Origin: Megachile rotundata
Lineage: Eukaryota; Arthropoda; Insecta; Hymenoptera; Megachilidae
Assembly (NCBI RefSeq): GCF_050947335.1
Contig: NC_134983.1
Span: 5,518,001 to 5,582,000 of the forward strand
Reading direction: 5' to 3'
DNA length: 64,000 bases
Shown here: positions 51,301 to 62,339 of the stretch, one piece after another
How the letters are laid out: each line of letters starts with the position of its first letter
Position numbering within the stretch: position 1 is the stretch's first letter
Notes under the pieces: generated by a model
What the model was told of the DNA's origin: nothing
Databases searched by the model: none
The model's input: the letters and a program-made list of their open reading frames with translations, nothing else
Translations under genes and position numbers: made by a program

Positions 51301-53719
51301 ATTATTGAGACCGTGTATACATTTGTTGAGACTAAAGTAAAGAATCTTTAGATTGGACATAAAGAATCTGTCGACACATAAACTGAATAAACGTCGTCTA
51401 ACAAAATATTTATTAAATAATTACGACTACAACGTAGTCTTTTGACCCACTAAATCCTTGAACATTAATAGTATTGAATATATATTTCTTCTATTGCATA
51501 GTGCTTGGAAGTTCGGATTATTAAGAATTAACCGTAGTATAGAGAATTAAACGACATGGGACAGCTCATAAATATTTTGATAAAAACTTATTTATTATAC
51601 ATGCGGGACGGTGATATTAATTCACAGATAATACCACTTCCTTTCAATTTTATTATAAATGATTATTATACATATTATTATGAATTTTATTATGAATTTT
51701 GTTTTTCTAGTTCTTCATTCTCCATTTATTACTCCAGTTTCCTGATATTTTGTCTTCCATTCTATTTTCTCTTTCACGCGATATTTTTTCCTTTCAGTTT
51801 ACCTTCACTCTCTCCGATTAATTTTTTTCTATTTGCCTACTTCCCTTTCTTTATCTTACTATATTTTCTCTTCTCCTCAGACTGCTTTTATTCTCCTTTC
51901 TCTTTATTACAGATCTTTCTTTCTTTTTATTTTTCTAAGGTTTTATCGTGCCAAATGCATGAATTATTCTGTTGTCGTCATTTATGTAATAAATTTTGCG
52001 ACTATTGAAGTACTTTGAAATTTGTTTCGTTTATAATATAATTGAAGAAATGATGAGAGTTTAAAAATCGACAATTTCCTTTTCGCTAAAAAATAAAAAA
52101 TGGATTGAATCAGTACGTAATTTTTCAACGCATGTAATAGTTTTAGAGAAAATTGTTTCTGTACCCTTTTAATCAATTGATCTCTGTATGCAGGAATTTC
52201 TAGTAACACTTTTTTTACGTTTCCCAAACAGAAATTTCTGAAAATCAAAGTAGTAATGGAAAATGAACGCATCAAGCACGAAAAAGAATTCAAACCAATA
52301 CCACCGATTTTTCCCGACAGAAAATCTTTTATGGAGACACAAAAACGTGTAAATGTCTCGAAACAATTTTCGATATGACTCAAGTAATATGGAAGCTTAT
52401 TTTAAAACAGAACGGAACACAGACGCGATAAAGGCAGAAAATGTGATGAAAAATACCCGCAAGCGATAAGGTAAAGGGATTAAACCGTCGAATTAATATC
52501 CGCTATACGTTATTGGTTCATCACTTCAGAAATTCCTCATACGAATTTAAACCACACATCGTACGTTTCACGCGAAACAGCAATTATAAAGGAAAGAAAA
52601 AGGGAAATTCAATTACTTTCCCAGCGGAAAGCGATGTGGTATGACCTCAAAAGCATAAATGAGGATCCACAGAGAAAAGTATGTAACTAGCAAAAAATTC
52701 AATTGAGCTGAAAAGCCGCTGATAACGTGTTTCGGGTTTCAATAAACGGCAAAGCAAGATTCCATCCTGATATTCGTACGTTCAATTTCACGACGGTAAT
52801 TCGAAAATTACCAATCAGAGCGCCGCTGCTTTTATTACTGAAGCACCGGTTACTCATTATCGAGATTTACGCGTTTAATATCGTTGCACACTTGTGTTAA
52901 GCAACGAGATTCAGGTGGTCGACCCTTACGGGAGAACCCCTAGCCCGGTGAACTCGTTCAGAACACCCTGTTTCAGCGGGACGACGACGAAGGGGTATGA
53001 AGAGCAAAGAACTGATCGCGAAAGAATATAATAAAACAGAAGAGAAAAGCAGGTGAAATAATCAAATGGGGCAAAATGTAGGGACAATAAAACGCTATCG
53101 GATTGTATTCAAGCACGTTGCGTGAATACTACCTCTGTTTCTATTAATCTCTGTTCTAGGCTAAAAATCATGATCAATGTCCTTTCAATACTAATTTGTA
53201 GTACGTACACATCAAATTGTATACAAAAATGGGGTATATTAATTTAAATGTTTAACTGAATTGCATGCAAACTAATTTTCAGATGTTGCACAAATATACT
53301 AATCCCTGCTGTTTGTATTAATCTGAGTATTTAAAGGTAAAAAATTATGATCAATGACTTTTAAACACTAGCGAGTAATTAAATATTTTTTAAACAAATG
53401 TGCTTAAAAAGAATTAAATGTATTAACATAAATTAACGTAAATAAGTAGATCATTATAGATTAATACAGAACCATAAACAAATTACCTTGACTTTCAGAT
53501 TAATGATATGAACTGTGTTCAAAGCAAACTTTTAGGGTTGCCAGGCATATTGGTTAACATAATAATGTTATTACTATACCATAAGCATAATTTAATAAAT
53601 ATGTTAATAATATAATGCAAGATATATTTAAAAATTATATCGTAAAATTCAAGATGTCCACAAAATATGTAAAAGAACATTTAACATGTATCTAAATAAG
53701 TCCAGCGAGTATTATAAAC
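48338..53719. other. Gene-free stretch with CpG-rich blocks
   Basis: Blocks at about 48480-49130, 49600-50330 and 52700-53040 are richer in CpG; the rest is A+T-rich. The 145-codon frame 48699-49136 and the shorter frames near 49700-50030 have no recognisable domain. A pyrimidine-rich tract (51700-51960) gives a Phe/Ser/Leu-rich frame of 150 codons that reflects composition only. The 133-codon frame on the other strand (51982-52383) is also unrecognised. Confidence 0.4.
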
Positions 53720-54265
53720 AATTTTCCAAGAAAAAAAATTACAGGAACAGAGAAAGAAAAAACGCAAGTCATAAAACTGGAAAGGAAGACAATAAAAGAA
53801 AATAGCAAGAGAGCATACAATTAAAAAGGAAACGAACAAGGTATCGAATAAAGGAACAGGTGCAAGTGGATAGAAGAAAATGAATTCAATAAATGGAACG
53901 CGTAAATATCGCAATAAAATACAGCGTATAAAACAGAAAGCAGAAAAAGGAATAAAACGTGGCAGGAAATAAGTTGTATAAATCGCAAAAATGCAATGAA
54001 CCCGTAAAATAGGAGGGGAAAAAGGTGTAAGGTAAACAGAGAAGAAAAAGGAGCAAAGGTAAAATAAAATAATTACAGGAACAGGAAACAGTAAATCGCG
54101 GCACAAAGAAGCAGAAGACAGGATCGCGATAATAAAGAACGGAGAGAAATGTACCTCAAGGGGGGAGAAAAAAGCGAGGAAAGATGCACACAGAACGGAG
54201 ATGCAAAAACGCGATAATCAAGAGACAAACGAGAAAGTGGAAAGGAAATTAAAGATGGAAGGGTA
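53720..54265 (+). repeat. Purine-rich tract
   Basis: More than 500 bases are strongly A/G-biased (agaagaaaa, ggaaaggaa, gagagaaa), with the complementary bias on the other strand. Phe/Leu/Ser-rich frames of up to 141 codons open on the minus strand for that reason alone. The strand asymmetry is real, but no function is evident. Confidence 0.6.
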
Positions 54266-55084
54266 GCAGACAAACAGCAACGAAGGGTTGGTTGTTAAAC
54301 CGAAGGGTAGACCGTATGGTCCCACGTGTGTTCGTTCGGCCGCGAAGAATAACGTACACGCGTGGCCGTTAATGAGATTTAAAAATAATGGTGATTACCT
54401 GCATTACTCATTACGTATAAGCCAGCCAGCGCGATGAGTTCCCGGTTTTTCTTTGTCCGACTTTGCTGACACGCGTGCACGCATCCTTTGCCCGCTCGCG
54501 TGTATGTTTACGCGTACGTGTGAACAAACACGAGGTCGGCGAAATTACTCGGGGCAAAACAATCGGGTCGGGAAGAAAACTCATTATACGTACCTCCATT
54601 ATAATCTACGCTCCTTGCCGTGTCCTTCGACCATACTTATATTTTCGCGGCCAGCCTGCAATTCCGTGCTGTGTTTTATGCTGAATGCAACGGCGAGCGT
54701 TGCATTCGTGTCCGTCGAGCGAATTAACATCGTCGAGCGAATGGGGAATTATTCCCGCCATGGAAAATGAATTTATTCACGTTCGAGAGGAAACAGCGTT
54801 GATCAAAGGAAAAGAAATCTGGGGTATGTTTGATTGTTAATGGCGATGATAAATGGTAAATATCGTAAATGCTTTTCATCAGTTCACGGAAAAAATTCAG
54901 CTGAACTTTGATTTTAATCATGTAGTACGATCCACGTTTTAACGCATACACGTCATCATTTTTTCCGGGAAAACGTTGCTGGTATATTTTACGAGTATAA
55001 ATTAACAAAAATGTCATAAATGCAGATTCGAAAATGGTTTATTCAAAAGTTGTAAAATAATTTTATTTTGGACGTTACGTGTTA
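54266..55084. other. CpG-richer block then A+T-rich DNA
   Basis: At 54290-54770 the sequence is CpG-rich and several short frames on both strands are open, with none recognisable. It returns to A+T-rich sequence by 54800. A regulatory or untranslated exon is possible but not supported. Confidence 0.35.
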
Positions 55085-55330
55085 CGAGTAGAATATAGGG
55101 TTCTGCGAATGTATGTATATTTAGAGATATGGGAACTTGGGATATACAGATTCGAAGTATAGAAGTTTGAACGTAGGAGTTTTGGAATATTGAGATACAA
55201 AATATAGGGACATAGGGGTATAACGAGGTGTAAGTTATGGAGGTGTAGGCATGTAGGGCCCATAAGGATATAGGAATGCAGGAGTATAAGGATACAGAAA
55301 TTTAAAGATCCAGAAAACTAATTAATTAAT
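55085..55330 (+). repeat. Low-complexity 'gaatatagg' array
   Basis: Degenerate units (gggatatagag, gaagtttgaac, tatagggacatagg, aggagtataagg) over about 250 bases, purine-rich on this strand. Its vocabulary matches the larger array at 57960-58745. Confidence 0.55.
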
Positions 55331-56226
55331 TCCTTATCCAGATCCAGAAATTAATTTCTAAACTTGAAGATTTGAATTTGAAATTGAGAACACTGTAAAT
55401 ACAGAAATTTTCAATTAGCAAAATGTGTAATTTTGTATATTTCAAAATATGTAATTTCATAAATTGCAGAAGTTGTAGTAAATCTGAAATCCTAAATTCG
55501 AAATAACTAAATAGCGTTCATAAGAATGAATTGTGCCCTGAATCCGTTCATCACCAGTCTAGCCTTTTTAACGAACTCAGCCAGAAATAACTGGTCCGTC
55601 TAGTACCTAACAAAAGAACGATTAATTAGCCCGGTGAAAATGAACGAGTACACGCGTGTCTTCTGCGTGGCAATCGGTGTTTTTATGTCACGAGCAGAGG
55701 CTGCAAGCTTTTCTCCGGTGCTGAAGGGGTCCCGGCAAGTGCTCTTCTCTCGTCGAGCTCCACTTGCTAACGAACACCGGCCATTAACTGCCTGGTACGC
55801 GTTCACAATGCGTGTGCACGCGCAATCTAGCGTGCCGCGTGTGCATGGGGTCACGCGCACTCTGTGTACATCAGGAAATTGAATGAACTTACCGAAAAAC
55901 TTTTCGGCGAAACGCCGCAATTGAATTTTTGATGGACGCGAAAGGAATATTTGAAAACGCGCAAACTGTTTTTTACCTTTCATGATTTTCCGACGGAAAA
56001 TAAAGTTACGATGACAGCCATCATGGTCAATAAGTAATTTTACGTGTTGTCGTGGTTTTTGCACATTTTGCCGCGCCCTGTCGATCTATGGTGTACAAGC
56101 AATGTAGTAATTTAAAATGTTTTGCTACATACGGTGATATAACACAGGTGGTACAACGATAAAAAAATTTGTATGAAAAATTATGGTTATGACGTGGTAC
56201 AAGTTTTTTCTATGTGCAACTTCGTT
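55331..56226. other. Gene-free stretch
   Basis: A+T-rich except for a CpG-rich part at 55590-56070. The 154-codon minus-strand frame there has no recognisable domain, and a plus-strand frame opens over the same bases. Nothing further is supported. Confidence 0.45.
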
Positions 56227-56505
56227 TTCAGGAATATTGTTGGTTTTTCGGAACATTGTGGAAGTTTTTTCAAATATTCTGAAGGCTTCTCAAAATATTC
56301 TGAAGGCATCTTATAATATTCTAAGGGCTTCTTAAAATATTCTGAAGGCTTCTCAAAATATTCTGAAGAGTTCTCAAAATATTCTAAAGGCTTCTTAAAC
56401 TATTCTGAAGGCTTCTCATAATATTCTGAAGACTTTTCAAAATATTCTGAAGGCTTCTCGGAATACTCTGCAAGTTTCATAAAATATTACAGAGTCTTCT
56501 CAAAA
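56227..56505 (+). repeat. 21-bp tandem array, frame-preserving
   Basis: About 13 units of exactly 21 bp, consensus 'aaatattctgaaggcttctc' plus one base. Because 21 is divisible by three, one plus-strand frame runs through all units as a seven-residue repeat (S-K-Y-S-E-G-F), broken only by two TAA codons that each differ by one base from the AAA in other units. No start codon or flanking coding sequence was found. The mariner copy at 56506 is inserted at the end of the array. Confidence 0.8.
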
Positions 56506-57428
56506 TAACACGTCACTCAATAAGTCTCCGGTCTAACTAAGAAAAACAAATTTTTTTTTAGAAATTCCACTTTAATCATCAATATACGTTCCTTCCAGTG
56601 TGATACATTGATTCAAACGCTCCTCTAACTTTTCAATTCCCTTTATATTAAACGATTTGTCTTTGCCCCCAAAATAAGCTTCAGTTTCCGCAATCACTTC
56701 TTCATTTGAGCCAAATTTCTTTCCCTGGAGCATTTTTTCATATCTGCAAAGAGCCAGTAGTCGCTGGGGTCCAAATCTGGGGAGTACGGTGTGTGGGGAA
56801 ACAATTCAAGACGTAATTCATTCAATTGAACCATCGTGTTCATCGACTTGTGACACGGCGCATAGCCTTCGTGAAACAGCAAACGCGGCACCCACTTTGA
56901 AAGCAATTTGCACATGCCCAAATTTTCATGCAAAATTGTGAAGACACTACCTTCTGATATCTTCAAGGCACCAGCTATCTCACACAACTTAAGTTTACGG
57001 CCCTTTAAAACTATTTTGTGACATTTTTTATGTTTTCCGGAACGACTGCTGATTTTGGGCAACCAGAGCGTTCAGCATCATCGGTGCTTGTATGACCGCG
57101 TTTAAATTAAGCATACCAGTCAATGATAGTTGATTTCCCTGGTGCAGAATCCCTATAATGCTTATCAAGTCACTTTTTGGCTTCAACAGTATTTTTTCCG
57201 ATTAAAAAACAGTGTTTAATCAACACACGAAATTCCTTTTTATCCATTGTCTTCAAAATTACGAAACTGGGGGTACTAAAATGACTGTAACTTCTAAACT
57301 ATTGGTCAGAATACCATGAAATTTTGACACGTACTGTTTGAAGGTTAGTATTATTCGAAAATAACGTGGGTCTGTCACCAGTGTCGCCATATATGTGTCA
57401 GACCGGAGACTTATTGAGTGACGTGTTA
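56506..57428 (-). mobile_element. Internally deleted mariner (irritans-type), copy 2
   Basis: It is 919 bp between TA sites (56506-56507 and 57427-57428), with the same terminal inverted repeats as copy 1 (tip ACACGTCACTCAATAAGTC). It has the same internal deletion, the same total length and opposite orientation. It was inserted at the edge of the 21-bp array. The flanks of the two copies are unrelated, so this is a separate transposition and not a segmental duplication. Confidence 0.9.
56573..57247 (-). pseudogene. Mariner transposase pseudogene, copy 2
   Basis: Starting at the ATG at 57247, the N-terminus reads MDKKEFRVLIKHCFLIGKN. The TGA at the KK position and the frameshift near 57020 are shared with copy 1, but the early TGA of copy 1 after HCF is absent here. 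SKWVPRLL joins directly to FHEGYAPCHKS, exactly as in copy 1. One A is missing from the A-run after DM near 56738, giving a private frameshift before the C-terminal block. The copy is inactive. Confidence 0.9.
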
Positions 57429-57959
57429 CAATGAGAATTTCGCAAACTACTAGAGATTATGAAAAAATTATGAGAAGATTGTAGTATTCATCCTACAAAT
57501 TCTATTTGAATTTCAAATCGTATATCCAGTTTAATGTAATCGCTCTAGTTACAACGTTTTTATCGTCTTTCTTATTCCAGTACTTTAAGAATTATTCATG
57601 TATTAATTTTAATTAAAATTATATTGATTCTAATAAAAATAAAGAGATGCCCGCGTACACGTTCATGATAGTAGTTTGTAACAGAAGAGTTAAATTGCTT
57701 ATAGATTGTTAGCAGCAGCTGCAGACTACGTGGGTTCACGTTGCTGTTGAAGATCGGCTCACGTTTCTTATTTTCCGTTAAGGCGCATTCTGCTGGCTTA
57801 TGAGTTACGAGTTGTGAACGGTATAAGATAGAATAAAAGCAATACATTAGTAGATGAAAAATTTTAAGAATACGATAGAGTTCAAAAACAATTACTAAGC
57901 TGAATCTAATAACATAAGTGTAATTTTATATTTTCTGAGGACGTACATATTTTTAATGG
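57429..57959. other. Gene-free DNA
   Basis: A+T-rich with an 83-codon minus-strand frame (57596-57847) that has no recognisable content. Confidence 0.5.
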
Positions 57960-58745
57960 AGAGTTAATGATTTGGGGGTCTAAAGATTTTAGGACTTGGA
58001 AATTTGGGAATTTCAGGATTTAGGAATATAGGTATTTAGGGATGAAGATGTAGAGATTGTAGAGATTATGGGATTTGGGAGTTTGGGAACCTGGGGACTT
58101 AGGAATTTAGCAATTTTGGGGGTTTAGAGATTTGAGAATATAGAGATTTAGAGATGTGGAGATTTGGGAATGTAAGGATTTGGAAATGTAGCGATTTCGG
58201 GATGTAAGGATTTAGAAATGTAACGATTTGGGAATATAGGAATTTGGGATTGTAGGAAGTTACAGATGTGGCGATTTGGGGATATAGAAATTTCGGTATG
58301 TAGCAATTTGTAATATGGGAATTTGGGAACATAGGAATTTGGGGATGTAGGAGTTAGAGGGTATCAGAATTTGGGAATGTAGTAATTTAGGGATGTAGAA
58401 AACTGAGGATGTGGCGATTTGGGGATATATGAATTTGAGGATGTAGGAAATTGGGGATGTAGGTATTTGTGGATGTAACGATTTGGGAATTTAAGAATTT
58501 GGAAATATAAGATATTAGAGATGTTGCGATTTGAGGACATAGGAATTTGAGAATGTAGGAAATTGGAGATGTGGGGTTTTGGAGATATATGTATTTGAGG
58601 ATGTAGGGAATTGGGGATGTAAGTTATTGGAGACGTTGCGATTTGGGGATATATGAATTTGAGAATGTAGAAAACTGAAGATATGGCGTTTTGGGGATAC
58701 ATGAATTTTAGGATGTAGAGAATTAGGGATACAGGAATTTGAAGA
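57960..58745 (+). repeat. Low-complexity 'gaatttggggatgtagga' array
   Basis: Nearly 800 bases of imperfect units of about 16-20 bp built from 'gatttgggaat', 'atgtagga' and 'gggatatagg'. The strand is G-rich and C-poor. On the minus strand the units translate to runs of I-P-K-F-L-H-S-Q-like residues, so frames of 77 and 155 codons stay open purely because of the repeat. Confidence 0.75.
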
Positions 58746-58887
58746 TTTCTAAAAGAAAATGGTGTCTTCCCTTTCTTGCCTTCTTTTTCCAGAGACCGAC
58801 CTTGCTTGCACAAACAATACAAAAAACGCAAAAGTTCAGTACCTGCTAATTCCTAATACCAACAAGGCTACAGATATCCGTTACTAG

Positions 58888-59804
58888 TATTAGGTTGTCC
58901 GGAAAGTTCTTTTCGCGTTTGTCGCTCAAGGCTTTACATTGTTATGCTTAAGTAAACAAACATCCAGATCACTCCAAAATCAATTGTTTGGTCCAGTGTC
59001 ATTCTCTGGCACTACAAGAGGACTGTTTTCAGCATCAGTAGAAATTGAATCCCGTATTTTTCGCGTTGTGAAAGATGGAAGATCAAAAGATGCATTTGCG
59101 TCATGTCATGTTTTACTGTTTTAAAAGAGACATTACGCTTAGAAATACCGCAAAGGAGATTTGTGATGTTTATGGGGATCATTCTATAACTGTTCAAAAT
59201 GTCCGTAATTGGTTTAGGAGGTTTAAAGCCGGAAATTTCAATCTTAAAGATGAAGTTCGCAGCGGCCGTCCATCCACCACTGATACCGATCTTATCAAGG
59301 CCTACCTCGATGAAAAACCAAGGGAAACAATTAACAGCGAGAAATATTGTATGCAACTCGAAAAACATGGGAAGCTATATTCACAAAATGTCCAGAATTG
59401 GTGAATAGACGTGGTGTCGCGTTCCACCATAACAACGCGAGGTCACACATTTCTTTACCTGTGCGAAAGAAACTTTTAGACTTCGATTGGGATGTTCTAC
59501 CACATCCCCCATACTCTCCAGACATTGCACGATCGGATTATTATTTGTTGCTTTCCCTACAAAATTTTCTTCGCAATAAAAAATTCACATCAATTAATAA
59601 AATAAAAAACGATCTTGAAGAATATTTTAACAGTAAACCAAGAGAATTTTGGAAAAGTGGCATTATGAGGCTTCCAGAAAGATGGCAGAAGGGTGGTAGA
59701 ACAGAACGGATTACATATTACTTAAGAATTATACACTGAACGTAAAATATTTCAAACTTAACATCCATTAAAAAAACGAAAAGAACTTTCTGGACGACCT
59801 AATA
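58888..59804 (+). mobile_element. Internally deleted mariner (mellifera-type)
   Basis: It is 913 bp between TA sites (58888-58889 and 59803-59804). The terminal inverted repeats are about 28-31 bp, begin TTAGGTTGTCCGGAAAGTTC on the left, and differ at two or three positions on the right. The encoded protein resembles mellifera-subfamily mariner transposases. Full-length members are near 1.3 kb, so almost 400 bp of the gene is missing. It is a different family from the 5604 and 56506 copies, yet it has lost nearly the same amount. Confidence 0.88.
59075..59739 (+). pseudogene. Mellifera-type mariner transposase pseudogene
   Basis: The N-terminal domain is well preserved: MEDQKMHLRHVMFYCFKRD, then QNVRNWFRRFKAGNFNLKDE and RSGRPSTTDTDLIKAYLDEK. 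Directly after EKPRE the sequence jumps to TINSEKYC, skipping roughly 140 residues that include the first catalytic aspartate. A frameshift near 59370 moves the tail into the second frame: NRRGVAFHHNNARSH (the second aspartate is now N), HPPYSPDIARSDYYLL (third aspartate present) and MRLPERWQK. It cannot encode an active enzyme. A truncated DNA-binding peptide of about 110 residues could in principle be made. Confidence 0.88.
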
Positions 59805-60904
59805 CAATGTAAACGCTCTCGGACAAAACGAAAAACCTACCAGTTTATAAATGATTTTTCAAATATTTCACCGTACCATAAAGTTACCTCCTAGCCATCC
59901 TCACACAATTATCGTTTTAAAATAAAATAAAATATCTATAAACGTTCAGTTCTTTTGCAACATATGATTGCACGAATTGCGAATTGAAATGCGTTTCCGC
60001 TTTAATAACCTGAAAAATCTTGCTGGAAAATAACTGATTCTGTGTTGCACGATTTAATTCAATGGGGTTTTCGATGGAGAATACTCAGGGAAACGCGAAC
60101 GCAAGTACCTTTCGTTTCGAAGCGTTTCTAACAAATGGATCGGTACTCGAATGCTAGCACGCTCGATAGCATTTTAATTATAAATTCGCGGATTATTAGG
60201 CGGTAACTTTTTTTTTTGTTTTTGAAACTCTCGTGCAACTTTCAACGTGAACTTTCGCTTCCCGTTCGAGCGTATAAACATAATTACGTGGTAATTTTGA
60301 GCGCTAACAAGATCCGTTAGTACTCGCTCGAAATGCTTTTATTCGCTGAATTTTGAATAGAAATGATGGAGAACGGATATTTAAAGTAGTCGATATTCCG
60401 CGCTCAAGTCATGTTTGAAAAATTATTGTACGAATGTGGATGAAATTCTGTTTTGAAACGAATCATTTTTTTTTTAATGATAAATTATATGCATACTCGT
60501 AAACTTCTTTTAAACAAACACCCCTGGATAAACTTAAAAATTAGGTTCCTAAATTGTAGTATTTCCAAATTTATTTTCAAGTTTACACATTTTCGAATTG
60601 TTCAGTTTTTCAATTTGGACATTTTTAGATGACATAAATCTGAAAGATTAAAATCTAATTTCTAAATATTAATCAAATATTATATTAAAGATTGCTATTA
60701 TCGATTATTATTTCAGAGTTATTGATTGATTGTATCGAAGGTATAATCGACTTCTTTTGCGCATAATATCATTAATTAATTATATATGTATAAAAGATAT
60801 TTTGCTAAAAATATATTATTTATATCAGTGAAATTGACAAATTCATATTATTGTACATTAAAAATCTGTATGAATATATGTATTACACCAAAGGAAAAAT
60901 TTTA
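59805..60904. other. Gene-free DNA
   Basis: Moderately CpG-rich to about 60400, then A+T-rich. There is a T-run at about 60208. No gene, RNA or element boundary is supported. Confidence 0.5.
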
Positions 60905-61470
60905 AAAATTTGCAAGCTGAAAATTCTAAAAATGTTGAAAGATCTGAAATTCTAAAATTCCAAGATTTCAAAATTCCAAAACTCCAAATTTATAAAATTC
61001 CAAATTTCCAAAATTTCAAAATACCAAATTTCCAACTTTCCAAAATTCCAAAATTTCAAATTTCCAAAATTCCAAATTTCCAAAATTTCAAATTTCCAAA
61101 ATTCCAAATCACCAAATTTCCAAATTTCCAAAATTCCAAAATTCCAAAATTCCAAAATTCCAAATTTCCACATTTCCAAAATTTCAAAATTCCAAAATTC
61201 TAAAATTCCAAAATTCCAAATTTCCACATTTCCAAAATTTCAAAATTCCAAAATTCCAAAATTCCAAAATTCTAAAATTCCAAAATTCCAAAATTCCAAA
61301 ATTCCAAAGTTCTAAGGTCAGAAAATCCAAAATTTCCTAAAATTTTACATCTTCGAATCTAAATATTCAAAAATTCCAAAGTTCAAAAACTAAAAAATTC
61401 TGAAATTCCAAAAATTCAAACTTCAAACATCTCCAAAAACTAAAATTCCAAAATCACCAAAAGCTTCAAA
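60905..61470 (+). repeat. 8-bp-unit array, 'aaaattcc' type
   Basis: Over 500 bases made mostly of aaaattcc and aaatttcc units. The core (60950-61320) is nearly regular. Open frames occur on both strands through the core (97 codons plus, 91 codons minus), giving peptides such as FQNFKIPNF and LEFWNFGIL, because the unit contains no stop in those frames. This is a repeat, not a gene. Confidence 0.85.
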
Positions 61471-62339
61471 ATTGCACAATGGCAATGAATCACCCGTACG
61501 ACAAATGACGTTAAATTTTGTCGTGTAACAAAGCGGACCGTCGCAGTTTTCTCCTTTTCGGTGAACTGTGCGAAAAAAGTCGCAAAACAGAAGCAGATTT
61601 AGCTCGCACTCGTATTTCCTTTTTTAAGCAACGCGCGTTCATGTTGTCCGATATGAAGTGACAGTAATTTGTATCCGCCTTAACTTCGTTGAATTTGGCC
61701 GGGAAAAATTTGTTCTCTTCGTTGAAATTCTTGCGAATCTTCATTTTTAGCCGTGGAAAATGTTCCCCCGTACAAAATTCTCGCGGTTCAACGAGAACGA
61801 AAGCCTATCCTAAAAGTTAAACGAGTTCCAAAAGTTCATAGACAGTTGAAATGTCCCTGTCAGAATGTATTTGAACAGTTCTATTGAAAACGCTCCGTTG
61901 AAACGTGCTCTGATTGCGAAAATGTACCGGTCGAGATACGTTTAAATCGTCCATTGAACGTGTTCCATCTGGCCGTTCCATTTAAAGCGGCGTATTTACA
62001 GAATCAGGGAATTCTACATTAGAATGTAATTGAAAAACCGTGAGAGAAAAGGGGCGTCGCGATACGTTAAACGAATGATCGATAAATCACTAAATTGTTA
62101 AGCAACGTGACGAATGACGTTCATTAACAATTTGCATAAAGTAAACTGTATGGACATTTTCTTTCATTTCCATTTATCAAGATAATTGTGAATTTTCAAG
62201 GATAAAAGGTGTGAGCTTATTTGATGGCGCAATAATAATGGTAAATAACATTTGTACCAATTTAAAACTTGAAATTTTAAAAATATAAGTAGACATATAA
62301 TTCATAATATTTTTAGTTCGAAATAGATTAAAAATATTT
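61471..62339. other. Gene-free CpG-richer DNA
   Basis: CpG-richer to about 62100, then A+T-rich. A 77-codon minus-strand frame (61511-61744) is Lys/Arg-rich and unrecognised. Confidence 0.45.

Noticed and set aside
51556..52008. 150-codon Phe/Ser/Tyr-rich frame
   Set aside because: Pyrimidine-rich low-complexity sequence with no recognisable feature.
53681..54273. Hydrophobic minus-strand frames resembling membrane proteins
   Set aside because: They are translations of a purine-rich tract on the opposite strand, and the Phe/Leu/Ser content follows from base composition.
58099..58831. Minus-strand frames of 77 and 155 codons rich in I-P-K-S-Q-F
   Set aside because: They read through the 'gggatgtaggaatttg' repeat array. 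Periodic residues mirror the DNA repeat.
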